The notes beneath the pieces were generated by a model that was not told the DNA's origin, did no database searches, and worked only from the letters and a program-made list of their open reading frames with translations. Of a stretch of DNA of 64,000 bases, positions 33,298 through 44,285 are shown piece after piece (within the stretch, counting starts at the first letter, position 1; each line of letters opens with the position of its first letter). The translations under genes were made by a program, and so were the position numbers. This stretch comes from Amorphophallus konjac. Taxonomy: Eukaryota; Streptophyta; Magnoliopsida; Alismatales; Araceae. The stretch spans positions 80,167,247 to 80,231,246 of the forward strand of contig CM040128.1 in the NCBI GenBank assembly GCA_022559845.1, read 5' to 3'.

Positions 33298-34105
33298 GTG
33301 ACGGCCCTGGGGTGGGGCGTCACACGGCTCTAACGCGCCGGGGGTGATGCGTTAGGCTCGTGACGGTCGCTGGAAGGACCGTCACGCTCTCTGCTAAAGG
33401 GCGTTCTCCCCTTTTGTTTCCCTTGGCTTCCCACTATGGCCAAATGGCCTACATGTGTTCCTAATGGGTTCATAGACCCATTTTCTACCTCCCATCGTCC
33501 ATGCATGCACTTAAAAACTCATAAAAATTAAAAATTGAAGATGAGGGCGGGTGGGCTTACCTCTCGGTCTTGGCTCCTCTTCCTCTTCTTTTCTTGTGCT
33601 TTGGGTTCTCCTTCGTCTTGGGGTGCTTCCCCTTGATCCTCGTCAGCCGTTGGAGCTTCTCCTTCCGCCGTTGGCTCCCTCGTCGTCGTTTCTTCTTCCA
33701 CGGGCGGTGGAACCACCTCTTGTTCTATTCGACGGTGGAGGTGGCGTATCACCTTCCTCTTCATCCCCTTTTCCCTTCTCTTCAGTGGCCACGGGGCCTC
33801 GTCGCTGGCCATCTCCAGTGGGTGGTCGCCGGTGGTCCTTGGTAGCTCTCGGTTGGGATTTTTTTGAGAGTTAAAGCGAATGAAGCATGAATAATGGTTT
33901 GTAACCGTTCGGTTTGTTTTTTTTTAACGCTCAGGAAATGTGACGATCTATCGCCAGACCGTTGCATTCTCTGTGGCGTCTTTCTTAGACCGTCAGGTCA
34001 GTTGAATTGTTTCATTGAAGAATTTGAACCGCCAATATCTAACGGTCCAGTCCTAGACCGTTACGTGGTGTGACGCACCATTTCTAAACCGTCACCATTT
34101 GAAGA
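33298..34105. repeat. Inverted-pair clusters in intron 1 and upstream of B's PMD gene
   Basis: In intron 1 (33298-33395) there is a perfect TGACGGTC, 8 nt, GACCGTCA at 33361-33384, plus a weaker pair before it. Upstream of the gene (about 33935-34105) are about four more pairs such as TAACGGTCC facing AGACCGTTA near 34038. Their position relative to the PMD gene mirrors that in element A. The stretch 34106-34409 has no gene and belongs to B's 3' region. Confidence 0.7.
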
Positions 34106-34409
34106 TTTCTTGATGAATAAAATGGTTATTTGATGTTTGAATGATTGCATTTTCTTCCATGGTGTATATTATTAATGCTTCTCATGCGTACAAACGGTTA
34201 TGCCTTGTTTCATGCTCATATTAATTATCATTGGCTAATCTTTTGTTCATGGATGAAGTTATGAACAACATCATGCTTTGCCGTTCGTCAGGCAGGTAAG
34301 TCATGTACAGTATCCCGAATCCTTTGTCCCTTTAATGCATTACTATATGTTATCTATGATATATTATCTCGAGAACCGACTGGTCATTCATGTGTTCCAG
34401 GATCTGATG

Positions 34410-37400
34410 TGTAACACCCGGTATTTTTAGGCTAAATAGGAACCAAATATTTATGAAAAAGATAGCTTACACTTGATGATAATTAATTTTTCTCCTATAA
34501 ATAGATGAAAATGTTGAATAAATAAGAATTTGGGGATATTATTATTGGGATAAACAAATGACTAGTTAATTTCCCTTTTGAATAAAAGTGAACATTTTCC
34601 TAGGATCGAACCTACTTTTGATACCCAAGACAATAATTAATAAGGTAAATAAAGTGACGGAAATTATAAAAAATGAAATCCCTATGTGAAGTACTACCTT
34701 AAGCAAACTCTCAATCGGTTAAGACCCGAGTATATGTCATGACCCACCTACAATATAAGCTTCATACAACCTCCTAGGAAATGGGCTTAGCATTCAAGGT
34801 CAAGTCATGTACACTAGTAGACCCTTAAAACCCCACGCAAGGGTTAGCATTAGTATATAATGGGCTTCTAGTAGTATATAAACATGTATATATATAATGG
34901 GCCAAATCTATAAATATAACACATTAAATATATATAAGAATCCTTATAGCTAAATGGGCCTGAGACTTACACATGTGTATAAAAATAATTAAGCTATATA
35001 TATATGTTTAGAGGTACTTAATGAACTTTAAAACCAGCCAAGAGAAATACATAAATGGGCCTTACACTTTAGGGAACAATTGGGCCAAAATGAAATAACG
35101 CCCTTCCTTAAGACGCTAATTATAGTAATAACGCCCTTATCATGGGCGCTAATTAGTACCAAGAAAAATTGGAAATAAAGCGGTGAAATATAGAAAGGTA
35201 AAAGACGACCTTGGTTAAGGCGTTATCTAATGAAAACACGCCCTCGAGTAGGGCACTATTTAGTGAAAAACACACCCTTGCCTCAGACGTCATTTTCCCT
35301 GAGAGTTAAATAAGGAAACCGTGCAACCCATTAAGGCATGTTCGGTCGATGCATGGCTAGTGTTAGGGTTTCCCTATGCAAATGGAAGCATGCGGCTGCT
35401 ATCTAGGAAGGGAGAGGACCATGCATAGTAGGTTTAAAACCCTGCCAAACTTGATCGTAAATCCCTTCCGTAACTAAGCATTTGAATCCCCCAGAACCCA
35501 CACAACCCTATAAAACTACGTCTCCGTCGACCGTAGCAACGTTACTGCTATATCGACTTCCTCCTGATGCTACCGCGATCATCTTCCCACAGCTTCCTGT
35601 TGCTGCGGACGTGAGGAAGTGGAAGAAACTCTTCTTCCTCCTGTTGCAGTCGAAGGCTCGTCTCTCCTACGCTTCCCTACTGCGAGGAGGTCTTCTTCCT
35701 CTTCTTCCTGCTGACTCCATCGTGAAGGGGCGAGCATCTCCTTCCTCCTGCTGTGCAGACGTGCAAGAAGAGGCTTCACCCTCTTCTTCTTTCTTCTTCC
35801 TACCTGTCGGACGTGAGAAGGCGTGAGGCTTCTTCCCTTCAACCACCTGCAAACCTGGAAGAAGTACCCTCTTCCTCCTGTTACGTGAAGGAAGTTGCAG
35901 AAGTCTTCATCCTGCAAGCAATCGACATACTCTGTTCGAAACAGAGTATCGGTTCTTCGTCCTGTTCATCCCTCAAATCTTCAGAAAAGGTAGGTTTTCT
36001 CAAGTTTCGTAGCCCAAACAAAGTTTAATCATGATTAAAGGCCAATATGATAGATAAAGATCATATATATATCATGAATATGGTTATCGCTGTATTCTGT
36101 CGAGATTTGAAATTTTACAGTAAATAGCGACCCTCATCAGGGCGCTAATTCTTTTTGACGCCCATCAAAACGGTCGTCAATTCCCATTGGATTTAATAAT
36201 TACACATATTAAAAATTTAATATCTATGAAACTAATTATCTGATTTAATGCATGAATATAGTTTTGGAATCCTGCTATTTTTCTTGACCTGTCCATATAC
36301 CTGTTGTCATAAAATTTTTATATCATAAAAATGTTACTATTCATAACCCAATTTGATGAAAATGGAAATGACGCCTCTCCCAGTGTCGTCTTCTGAAATT
36401 GACGCCCCTATCCAGGGCGCTACATGTGTAGAAGGTGGCAGTGACCAAGCCGTCTTTTTATAAATCCTGAAATTTTGAATTTACATATTTACATTGGGAA
36501 TTAACGCCCCTTGAAGAGTCTTCAATTGATTAAATCGTGACCCTTGCCAGGGCACTTTATGTCCTTAAAGCGACATATGATCAGACGTCTTTTATAATTA
36601 TTTTGAAATTTTATACCTGTATAAAGATACATACAGAAATTGACGACGCTTCTGGTAGTCTTCAATTTGTGAAAGGACGCCCCTGACCAGGGCGTTATTT
36701 ATTGAAAAGAAGTCTTTTGCCAAGGCGCCAATTTCCCTGTCTTCTGATTTTCATGACTTTTCCTGTAACCGTGGATTTATATATATACACATACATATAT
36801 ATGGCACTATGCTCCAATCCGTGAGTTTAGTCCCACGTTTCTCGGTGTTTTATCGATTACCCCTTCAACTCTCGGTGACATACAAGCCCTCCATTGGACA
36901 TTCCGTTCCTTTGGACCGGCAAGTTAGTCATTGGGACCTCCGTAAGTCTCCTCGTAACCTTGGATTCCCTCAAGGCCGACTGAGCTGGTTGTACCTTAAA
37001 CACCTTGTACCTTTGATTGCCACGTCATGTGGTAAACCGGCCCTCTCATGGTGCTATTTTGGTCCATGAGAGAATAAACCTAGCCGGTGGAATGATGATA
37101 TTCCACTAGGTGATGTCTTGGATTGAGTCCCTTATAGATGGGGTCCATCTCTCAGCTTGATTCATGTACCTTGATTGGTGGCAAGTTTAGTCATCCACTC
37201 AAGTGATCACGGCTACCTAGTTAAGGTACCGATTCTACCCAGGTTATCGACATGTCATGGTTCTCGTTGGTTTTATCATTGTCCATCTAATGTTCTTCTT
37301 TGAATTCCGTATCTACCTTGATATCCTACATGAGTTTGTTCTTGGAATTCCATGGCTATCACTAAAGTGGTTGTCTAGATATTACATGTAACAATGCCTG

Positions 37401-38223
37401 CGCATATAGGGCCCGATCTGGTCCTGGGAGGAGCACCCGAAAGTACTTGTGCCCATGGGAGTTATATTGATCACGGTGTGGCATTGCACCGAAGTGCTTG
37501 CTTGAATCTACGACACTCCACTATCTCTCTCTCTCGCGTGCTTGACTTGATTGATTTGACATGACTGGCGTGGCCCGGAATGGGCAAAGTACTTGCTTGT
37601 TAATAGCCATTATCTCATGACATGAAAAACTTTATTGATATACTCGGTACTTGTTCAAATACTTGAAATCTTGAATACTTGAAATTCCCTATCTTGGATC
37701 GACAGTACGTGAGATTTCCTCTCGTTATCATGTTCAATTCCGTATCGTTCTATTTTACATGATTGACATGCTAGACTTGCATTTTCATTTGGAAGAGGTA
37801 ATTACTTAAATCAATTGCTAGTTCTTGAGATATAATTCCTACTGAGCTTTCACTCACTCAGTTTGTGCCAACATTTTTCAGGTAATCAGGTGACTAGCGA
37901 GACCGAGACTCACACGGGAGGGACAAGTGTACAAGCGAGCTTCGAAAACTAGTGAACCTGTGTCTTTTATCTTTCTTGAGTCTAGCATGGTGTCTCTTAT
38001 TTAGTTATCTTGTCTAAGTCTATTAGAGCGTCATCTCTTTTTCTTTCATAGTGACGTAGTTGAGTCTTCAAGTCCTTGTAAGAGATTTATATTTGAAATA
38101 AAATTGTTATTGTTGTTCCAAATTATTTGGACTTATGCGATTGCTCTTGATTATTCACGACTGTTTAACTGCCACGTTCCGAGCAAACGGCACGTTCCGC
38201 TGCTATCGGTTCGGGGCGTGACA
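34410..38223 (+). repeat. 5' LTR of element C
   Basis: Begins TGTAACACCCGG and ends CGTGACA. It holds two clusters of inverted pairs and a TTC/CTC-rich stretch (about 35530-35830) that opens long frames without protein domains. A block at 36897-37010 resembles the leader of element A at 633-740. A block near 37410-37500 resembles H's LTR near 55265-55355. Confidence 0.95.
35097..36735. repeat. GACGCC/GGCGTC-type inverted-pair clusters in C's LTR (copies at 39931-41570)
   Basis: Cluster one spans 35097-35292 and cluster two 36121-36735, with pairs such as GCGACCCTCATCAGGGCGC near 36127 and ACGCCCCTGACCAGGGCGT near 36680. The 3' LTR repeats both (39931-40125 and 40957-41570). Arms are of the same type as in Tat element A, although C is of another lineage. 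Confidence 0.7.
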
Positions 38224-38227
38224 GAGG

Positions 38228-38239
38228 TGGTATCAGAGC
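38228..38239 (+). other. Primer-binding site of element C
   Basis: TGGTATCAGAGC starts four bases after the 5' LTR. It matches the start of the well-known plant primer site complementary to the 3' end of initiator tRNA-Met. Confidence 0.9.
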
Positions 38240-38515
38240 TTCGGCTTTCATATCCTCCAATTATTAGGTTTTAGTAATAGGTCAAGTATCCTTGTCAGTC
38301 ATATCAGAGCTTCAGCTTTCATATCCTCCAATTATTAGGTTTCAGTAATAGGTCAAGTATCCTTGTCAGTCATATCAGAGCTTCGGCTTTCATATCCTCA
38401 AGTTATTAGGTTCCAATGATAGGTCAAGTATCCTTACCCGTCATATTAGAGCTTCGGCTTTCTAATTCCTAGGTCGTTAAGTCCAGAAGATAGGTTGAGT
38501 CATCTTTGTCGGTCA
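38231..38515 (+). repeat. Four 71-bp direct repeats that begin inside the primer-binding site
   Basis: Copies start at 38231, 38302, 38373 and 38444, exactly 71 bp apart. Each begins TATCAGAGCTTCGGCTTTC or a near copy, so the array multiplies most of the primer site. Only the first copy keeps the leading TGG. The fourth copy is the most diverged. Confidence 0.9.
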
Positions 38516-38639
38516 TCCTATAGGAAGTCCGTAAGAGATGGGTAGAGCTTGGGGTTAAATTATAAAAGAAGGATAAAATACTTAAGTTTCATTATTACAA
38601 AATCCTTGGTCAATAAATTATCTCCCCTCTCATCCTTGC

Positions 38640-39105
38640 ATGAACCCAAGTAAAATGGAGGCATCTAAACCGAGCTTTGTCCCTAGTATGGTACTAGTAG
38701 ATGTCCAAGTGTATGCGGACCTTGTTAGGAGAGTTCAGGAGTTAGAAAGAACAGTGGGAGAAAAAGAGAGTGGAAGGGAAAGACCAAGTCAACAATTCTC
38801 AGAAGGTCACTACAACCAAAAAGAGGCCAAATGAGAACTGCAGTTCCCACAAGTATAAGAAATGCAAGAAAGGGAAGTGCAGGGTAGCACCTGTAAGCCA
38901 AACTCAAGGAAAGTGCTGGCATTGTGGTAAAGGAAACCATCAATCGAAGGAGTGTTATCGGAAGTCGGGAGCATGTCTTCGTTGCGAAAGCTTAGACCAT
39001 AAGATAGCTGAATGCCATGTTCTGCCCCCGAAGCTCCCAGGAGGAATTCAAGCTTTAGCTAAACTTGTCAAAGGAAGAGTTGCGGAAGGTACCCCCCACC
39101 CTTGA
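38640..39105 (+). pseudogene. gag: Gag remnant of element C with two zinc knuckles
   Basis: A short ORF (38640-38834) with a coiled-coil-like segment ends at a TGA and overlaps a second ORF in another frame (38770-39105). The second ORF has a Lys-rich stretch and two CCHC knuckles, CWHCGKGNHQSKEC and CLRCESLDHKIAEC. The second knuckle closely matches that of H's Gag. The capsid core is missing. If translated with a frame change it could bind RNA but not build a particle. More likely it is a leftover from the deletion that made C. Confidence 0.75.
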
Positions 39106-39230
39106 GCCTAAATTAGTTCTTCCTAAAATTAGTTCTTTTTCATTCAATGTATCTAGACTTTTTCTTCACCTTATAGCTAGTTCCCCATCTTGAGTAAAGG
39201 ATGATGTGAATTTGGGGACCAAATTCCTTT

Positions 39231-39243
39231 AAGTGGGGGAGGG
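39231..39243 (+). other. Polypurine tract of element C
   Basis: AAGTGGGGGAGGG lies directly against the 3' LTR start TGTAACACCC. It is the plus-strand primer. The stretch 39106-39230 has no gene. Confidence 0.9.
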
Positions 39244-42200
39244 TGTAACACCCGGTATTTTTAGGCTAAATAGGAACCAAATATTTATGAAAAAAATAGC
39301 TTACACTTTGATGATAATTAATTTTTCTCCTATAAATAGATGAAAATGTTGAATAAATAAGAATTTGGGGATATTATTATTGGGATAAACAAATGACTAG
39401 TTAATTTCTCTTTTGAATAAAAGTGAACATTTCTAGGATCGAACCTACTTTTGATACCCAAGATAATAATTAATAAGGTAAATAAAGTGACGAAAATTAT
39501 AAGAAATGAAATCCCTATGTGAAGTACTACCTTAAGCAAACTCTCAATCGGTTAAGACCCGAGTATATGTCATGACCCACCTACAATATAAGCTTAATAC
39601 AACCTCCTAGGAAATGGGCTTAGCATTCAAGGTCAAGTCATGTACACTAGCAGACCCTTAAAACCCCACGCAAGGGTTAGTATTAGTACATAATGGGCTT
39701 CTAGTAGTATATAAACATGTATATATATAATGGGCCAAATCTATAAACATAACACATTAAATATATATATAAATCCTTATAGCTAAATGGGCCTGAGACT
39801 TACACATGTGTATGAAAATAATTAAGCTATATATATATATGTTTAGAGGTACTTAATGAACTTTAAAACCAGCCAAGAGAAATACATAAATGGGCCTTAC
39901 ACTTTAGGGAACAATTGGGCCAAAATGAAATAACGCCCTTCCTTAAGACGCTAATTATAGTAATAACGCCCTTATCGTGGGCGCTAATTAGTACCAAGAA
40001 AAATTGGAAATAAAGCGGTGAAATAAAGAAAGGTAAAAGATGACCTTGGTTAAGGCGTTATCTAATGAAAACACGCCCTCGAGTAAGGCGCTATTTAGTG
40101 AAAAACACACCCTTGCCTCAGACGTCATTTTCCATGAGAGTTAAATAAGGAAACCGTGCAACCCATTAAGGCATGTTCGGTCGATGCATGGCTAGTGTTA
40201 GGGTTTCCCTATGCAAATGGAAGCATGCGGCTGCTATCTAGGAAGGGAGAGGACCATGCATAGTAGGTTTAAAACCCTGCCAAACTTGATCGTAAATCCC
40301 TTCCGTAACTAAGCATTTGAATCCCCAAGAACCCACACAACCCTATAAAACTACGTCTCCGTCGACCATAGCAACGTTACTGCTGTATCGACTTCCTCCT
40401 GCTGCTACCGCGATCATCTTCCCTCTACTTCCTGTTGCTGCGGACGTGAGGAAGTGGAAGAAACTCTTCTTCCTCCTATTGCAGTCGAAAGCTCGTCTCT
40501 CCTACGCTTCCCTACTGCGAGGAGGTCTTCTTCCTCTTCTTCCTGCTGACTCCATCGTGAAGGGGCGAGCATCTCCTTCCTCTGCTGTGCAGACGTGCAA
40601 GAAGAGGCTTCACCCTCTTCTTCTTTCTTCTTCCTGCCTGTCGGACGTGAGAAGGCGTGAGGCTTCTTCCCTTCAACCACCTGTAAGCCTGGAAGAAGTA
40701 CCCTCTTTCTCCTGTTGCGTGAAGGAAGTTGCAGAAGTCTTCATCCTGCAAGCAATCGACATACTCTGTTCGAAACAGAGTATCGGTTCTTCGTCCTGTT
40801 CATCCCTCAAATCTTCAGAAAAGGTAGGTTTTCTCAAGTTTCGTAGCCCCAACAAAGTTTAATCATGATTAAAGGCCAATATGATAGATAAAGATCATAT
40901 ATATATCATGCATATGGTTATCGCTGTATTCTGTCGAGATTTGAAATTTTACAGTAAATAGCGACCCTCATCAGGGCGCTAATTCTTTTTGACGCCCATC
41001 AAAACGGTCGTCAATTCCCATTGGATTTAATAATTATACATGTTAAAAATTTAATATCTATGAAACTAATTATCTGATTTAATGCATGAATATAGTTTTG
41101 GAATCCTGCTATTTTTCTTGACATGTCCATATACCTGTTGTCATAAAATTTTTATATCATAAAAACGTTACTGTTCATAACCCAATTTGATGAAAATGGA
41201 AATGAAGCCTCTCCCAGTGTCGTCTTCTGAAATTGACGCCCCTGTCCAGGGCGCTACATGTGTAGAAGGTGGCAGTGACCAAGCCATCTTTTTATAAATC
41301 CTGAAATTTTGAATTTACATATTTACATTGGGAATTAACGCCCCTTGAAGAGTCTTCAATTGATTAAATCGCGACCCTTGCCAGGGCGCTTTATGTCCTT
41401 AAAGCGACATATGATCAAACGTCTTTTATAATGATTTTGAAATTGTATACCTGTATAAAGATACATACAAAAATTGACGACGCTTCTGGTAGTCTTCAAT
41501 TTGTGAAAGGACGCCCCTGACCAGGGCGTTATTTATTGAAAAGAAGTCTTTTGCCAAGGCGCCAATTTCCCTATCTTCTGATTTTCATGACTTTTCCTGT
41601 AACCGTGGATTTATATATATACACATACATATATATGGCACTATGCTCCAATCCGTGAGTTTAGTCCCACGTTTCTCGGCGTTTTATCGATTACCCCTTC
41701 AACTCTCGGTGACATACAAGCCCTCCATTGGACATTCCGTTCCTTTGGACCGGCAAGTTAGTCATTGGGACCTCCGTAAGTCTCCTCGTAGCCTTGGATT
41801 CCCTCAAGGCCGACTGAGCTGGTTGTACCTTAAACACCTTGTACCTTTGATTGCCACGTCATGTGGTAAACCGGCCCTCTCATGGTGCTATTTTGGTCCA
41901 TGAGAGAATAAACCTAGCCAGTGGAATCATGATATTCCACTAGGTGATGTCTTGGATTGAGTCCCTTATAGATGGGGTCCATCTCTCAGCTTGATTCATG
42001 TACCTTGATTGGTGGCAAGTTTAGTCATCCACTCAAGTGATCACGGCTACCTAGTTAAGGTACCGATTCTACCCAGGTTATCGACATGTCATGGTTCTCG
42101 TTGATTTTATCATTGTCCATCTAATGTTCTTCTTTGAATTCCATATCTACCTTGATATCCTACATGAGTTTGTTCTTGGAATTGCATGGCTATCACTAAA

Positions 42201-43059
42201 GTGGTTGTCTAGATATTACATGTAACAATGCCTGCGCATATAGGGCCCGATCTGGTCCTGGGAGGAGCACCCGAAAGTACTTGTGCCCATGGGAGTTATA
42301 TTAATCACGGTGTGGCATTGCATCGAAGTGTGTGCTTTAATCTATGACACTCCACTATCTCTCTCTCTCTCGCGTGCTTGACTGAATTGATTTGACACGA
42401 CTTGCGTGGCCCGGAATGGGCAAAGTACTTGCTTGTTAATAGCCATTATCTCATGACATGAAAAACTTTATTGATATACTCGGTACTTGTTCAAATACTT
42501 GAAATCTTGAATACTTGAAATTCCTTATCTTGGATCGACAGTAGGTGTTATTTCCTCTCGTTATCATGTTCAATTCTGTATCATTCTATTTTACATGATT
42601 GACATGCTAGACTTGCATTTTCATTTGGAAGAGGTAATTACTTAAACCAATTGCTAGTTCTTGAGATATAATTCCTACTGAGCTTTCGCTCACTCAGTTT
42701 GTGCCAACATTTTTCAGGTAATCAGGTGACTAGCGAGACCGAGACTCACACGGGAGGGATAAGTGTGCAAGCGAGCTTCGAAAACTAGTGAACCTGTGTC
42801 TTTTATCTTTCTTGAGTCTAGCATGGTGTCTCTTATTTAGTTATCTTGTCTAAGTCTGTTAGAGCGTCATCTCTTTTTCTTTTATAGTGACGTAGTTGAG
42901 TCTTTAAGTCCTTGTAAGAGATTTATATTTGAAATAAAATTGTTATTATTGTTCCAAATTATTTGGACTTATGCGATTGCTCTTGATTATTCACGACTGT
43001 TTAACTGCTACGTTCCGAGCAAACGACACGTTCCGCTGCTATCAGTTCGGGGCGTGACA
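39244..43059 (+). repeat. 3' LTR of element C
   Basis: Nearly identical to the 5' LTR, with scattered single-base changes and small indels. It is followed by the TGATG duplication. The ORF-like stretch 40317-40862 corresponds to 35482-36028 and carries no domain. Confidence 0.95.
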
Positions 43060-43064
43060 TGATG

Positions 43065-43720
43065 TTCCCCTTAAACAAAAATGATGATGATCTAGGTGCA
43101 CATGTTTAATCGTTGGATAGGCCGTTAGGTTGGAAAAATTTGGGAACGATGGTTCTATCTTGTACGCCGTGGTTGCAGATGGTGTCCTGACCCTGATTTC
43201 TCCGATCTAGCAATATTATTCTCGAGTATCTTGTTATTTTATTCTCTCTTTGCATTCGTTTTGATGATTTCTTTATTTTAGCCTAGCATGCATCATGCGC
43301 ATTCTTTGAGCATTCATGAATCTTCGTCTGTTCAAGGCATCTCAGTGATGGTGAATAGCTGTGTTCTTGATCTCGAATAAGGAGAATCATTCCACTCTGA
43401 ATTAGAAGGATTCCTTCGGTCTATTCGCTTGATTTGGTTGGCTGGAGATCCCTGTCTGGAGTTTAGTTAGTTGTCTCTTTCCTTTCCATTGCCTCTAGTG
43501 GCTAGCCGTGTTTTCCTTTCCTTAGTTGTTAGTTCCTCCAGACATGCGTCCTTTGGTTGGCTATTTCCTTGTGAGTAGTTTGAAGTTTTCCAGAAAATTC
43601 CTGTCGCTTGTTGGTTGAACGGGTGTCGTTTGCCTTAACGCCCACTTTTCGGTCAACTCCGCTTCATCTCCATGTTCCATTTCACTTTCGCTTCACCTCC
43701 GCTCGCTCCCCTGCGAAGAA
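43065..43720 (+). other. Distal 3' region of element B, no gene
   Basis: It continues B after C and aligns by eye with A's 20500-21222, including GGATAGGCCGTTAGGTT near 43116 and CTAGCATGCATCATG near 43284. The strong match supports A and B as sister families. Confidence 0.7.
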
Positions 43721-43739
43721 GACGTCAAGGAGGGGCATC
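43721..43739 (+). other. Polypurine tract of element B
   Basis: GACGTCAAGGAGGGGCATC precedes the 3' LTR start TGTTGACACC. A's version is at 21223-21240. Confidence 0.75.
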
Positions 43740-44277
43740 TGTTGACACCCGTTTTGTGACCAATAAGTCGGGTCATCTCCTTGTTCATTCTATATGATGC
43801 TCCGAGTTGTTCACTCTTTCATTGAGCCTTCTTGATCAGTTGGAGGTTTATTTCATGGGTCTTGATTCCTTGGTTGGGTCTGATTCCTTGATTTCTTGCA
43901 TTCAATGAAGCTTAGCAAGCTTTCATTTTTGGATCCTTATTGTCTCTAACGGTCTATAACAGGCGTGTTACGTTAATTTTTCATATCTTTTTAAGAGATA
44001 GGGTAGTGTAACGGTATACTCCTGGCGCGTTACGTCCATGTGGCAGTCTATCGTGCAATCGTTACATCCAATAGAAGTCCTGGCAAGTCTGGTCTTTTCT
44101 CTGCTACTCCGTGGTCGAATTGAGAGTTTGATCTTCTGATTTCTCTTCCAAATCTGATCTTCAGGATCTTCTGTTTGTTTCTATTGACTCTTGGGAGTAT
44201 TATCTTCAAGAGTTTGCTAAGAATCATCCTCCTTTTTAGCTAGATTATCCTATGCTCGATCGGAGAGTTTGAGGGCC

Positions 44278-44285
44278 TATAAATA
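44278..44285 (+). promoter_or_regulatory. TATA box of element B LTR
   Basis: TATAAATA lies about 540 bp into the LTR, at the same place and with the same octamer as in A's LTR. Confidence 0.6.

Larger units (their letters stand above)
29059..33812 (-). pseudogene. Antisense PMD plus coiled-coil gene of element B, seven exons, one stop
   Basis: Minus-strand exons are 33812-33561, 33170-32463, 32380-32219, 30271-29897, 29813-29721, 29651-29511 and 29430-29059. All junctions are GT..AG and phase 0, giving about 700 codons. Exon 1 is basic then Glu-rich. Exons 2-4 are a plant mobile domain (RTRISWLQIRAVYQALPDY, SRAFIFSWGHMIPMLEDIAR, RDVWLHCINVIEPLHYRLIL). Exons 5-7 form a Glu/Arg-rich coiled coil. 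Exon sizes nearly match A's gene (exon 5 is 31 codons in both). The only damage is a TAG at 32720-32718 in exon 2. Solo LTR D lies in intron 3, five bases after the donor, and leaves GTAAG in place. PMD proteins act in nuclear regulation and transposon silencing. The function here is unknown, and it might still be expressed as shorter products. Confidence 0.85.
34410..43059 (+). mobile_element. Element C: non-autonomous Tekay-like gypsy element with giant LTRs
   Basis: Two LTRs of 3,814 and 3,816 bp (34410-38223 and 39244-43059) flank only 1,020 bp of interior. The target duplication is TGATG (34405-34409 and 43060-43064). LTR ends are TGTAACACCC and GGGGCGTGACA, followed by a tRNA-Met-type primer site. 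The interior holds only the zinc-knuckle part of a Gag. In the first 200 bp the LTRs differ by two substitutions and two small indels, so the insertion is fairly recent. It lacks pol and must have moved with enzymes supplied by a relative. Element H belongs to the same broad lineage. Confidence 0.95.

Noticed and set aside
35482..35826. ORF repeated at 40317-40862, possible small gene
   Set aside because: It lies in both LTRs of C, is built from TTCCTC-rich sequence and has no domain; the duplication is simply the LTR pair.
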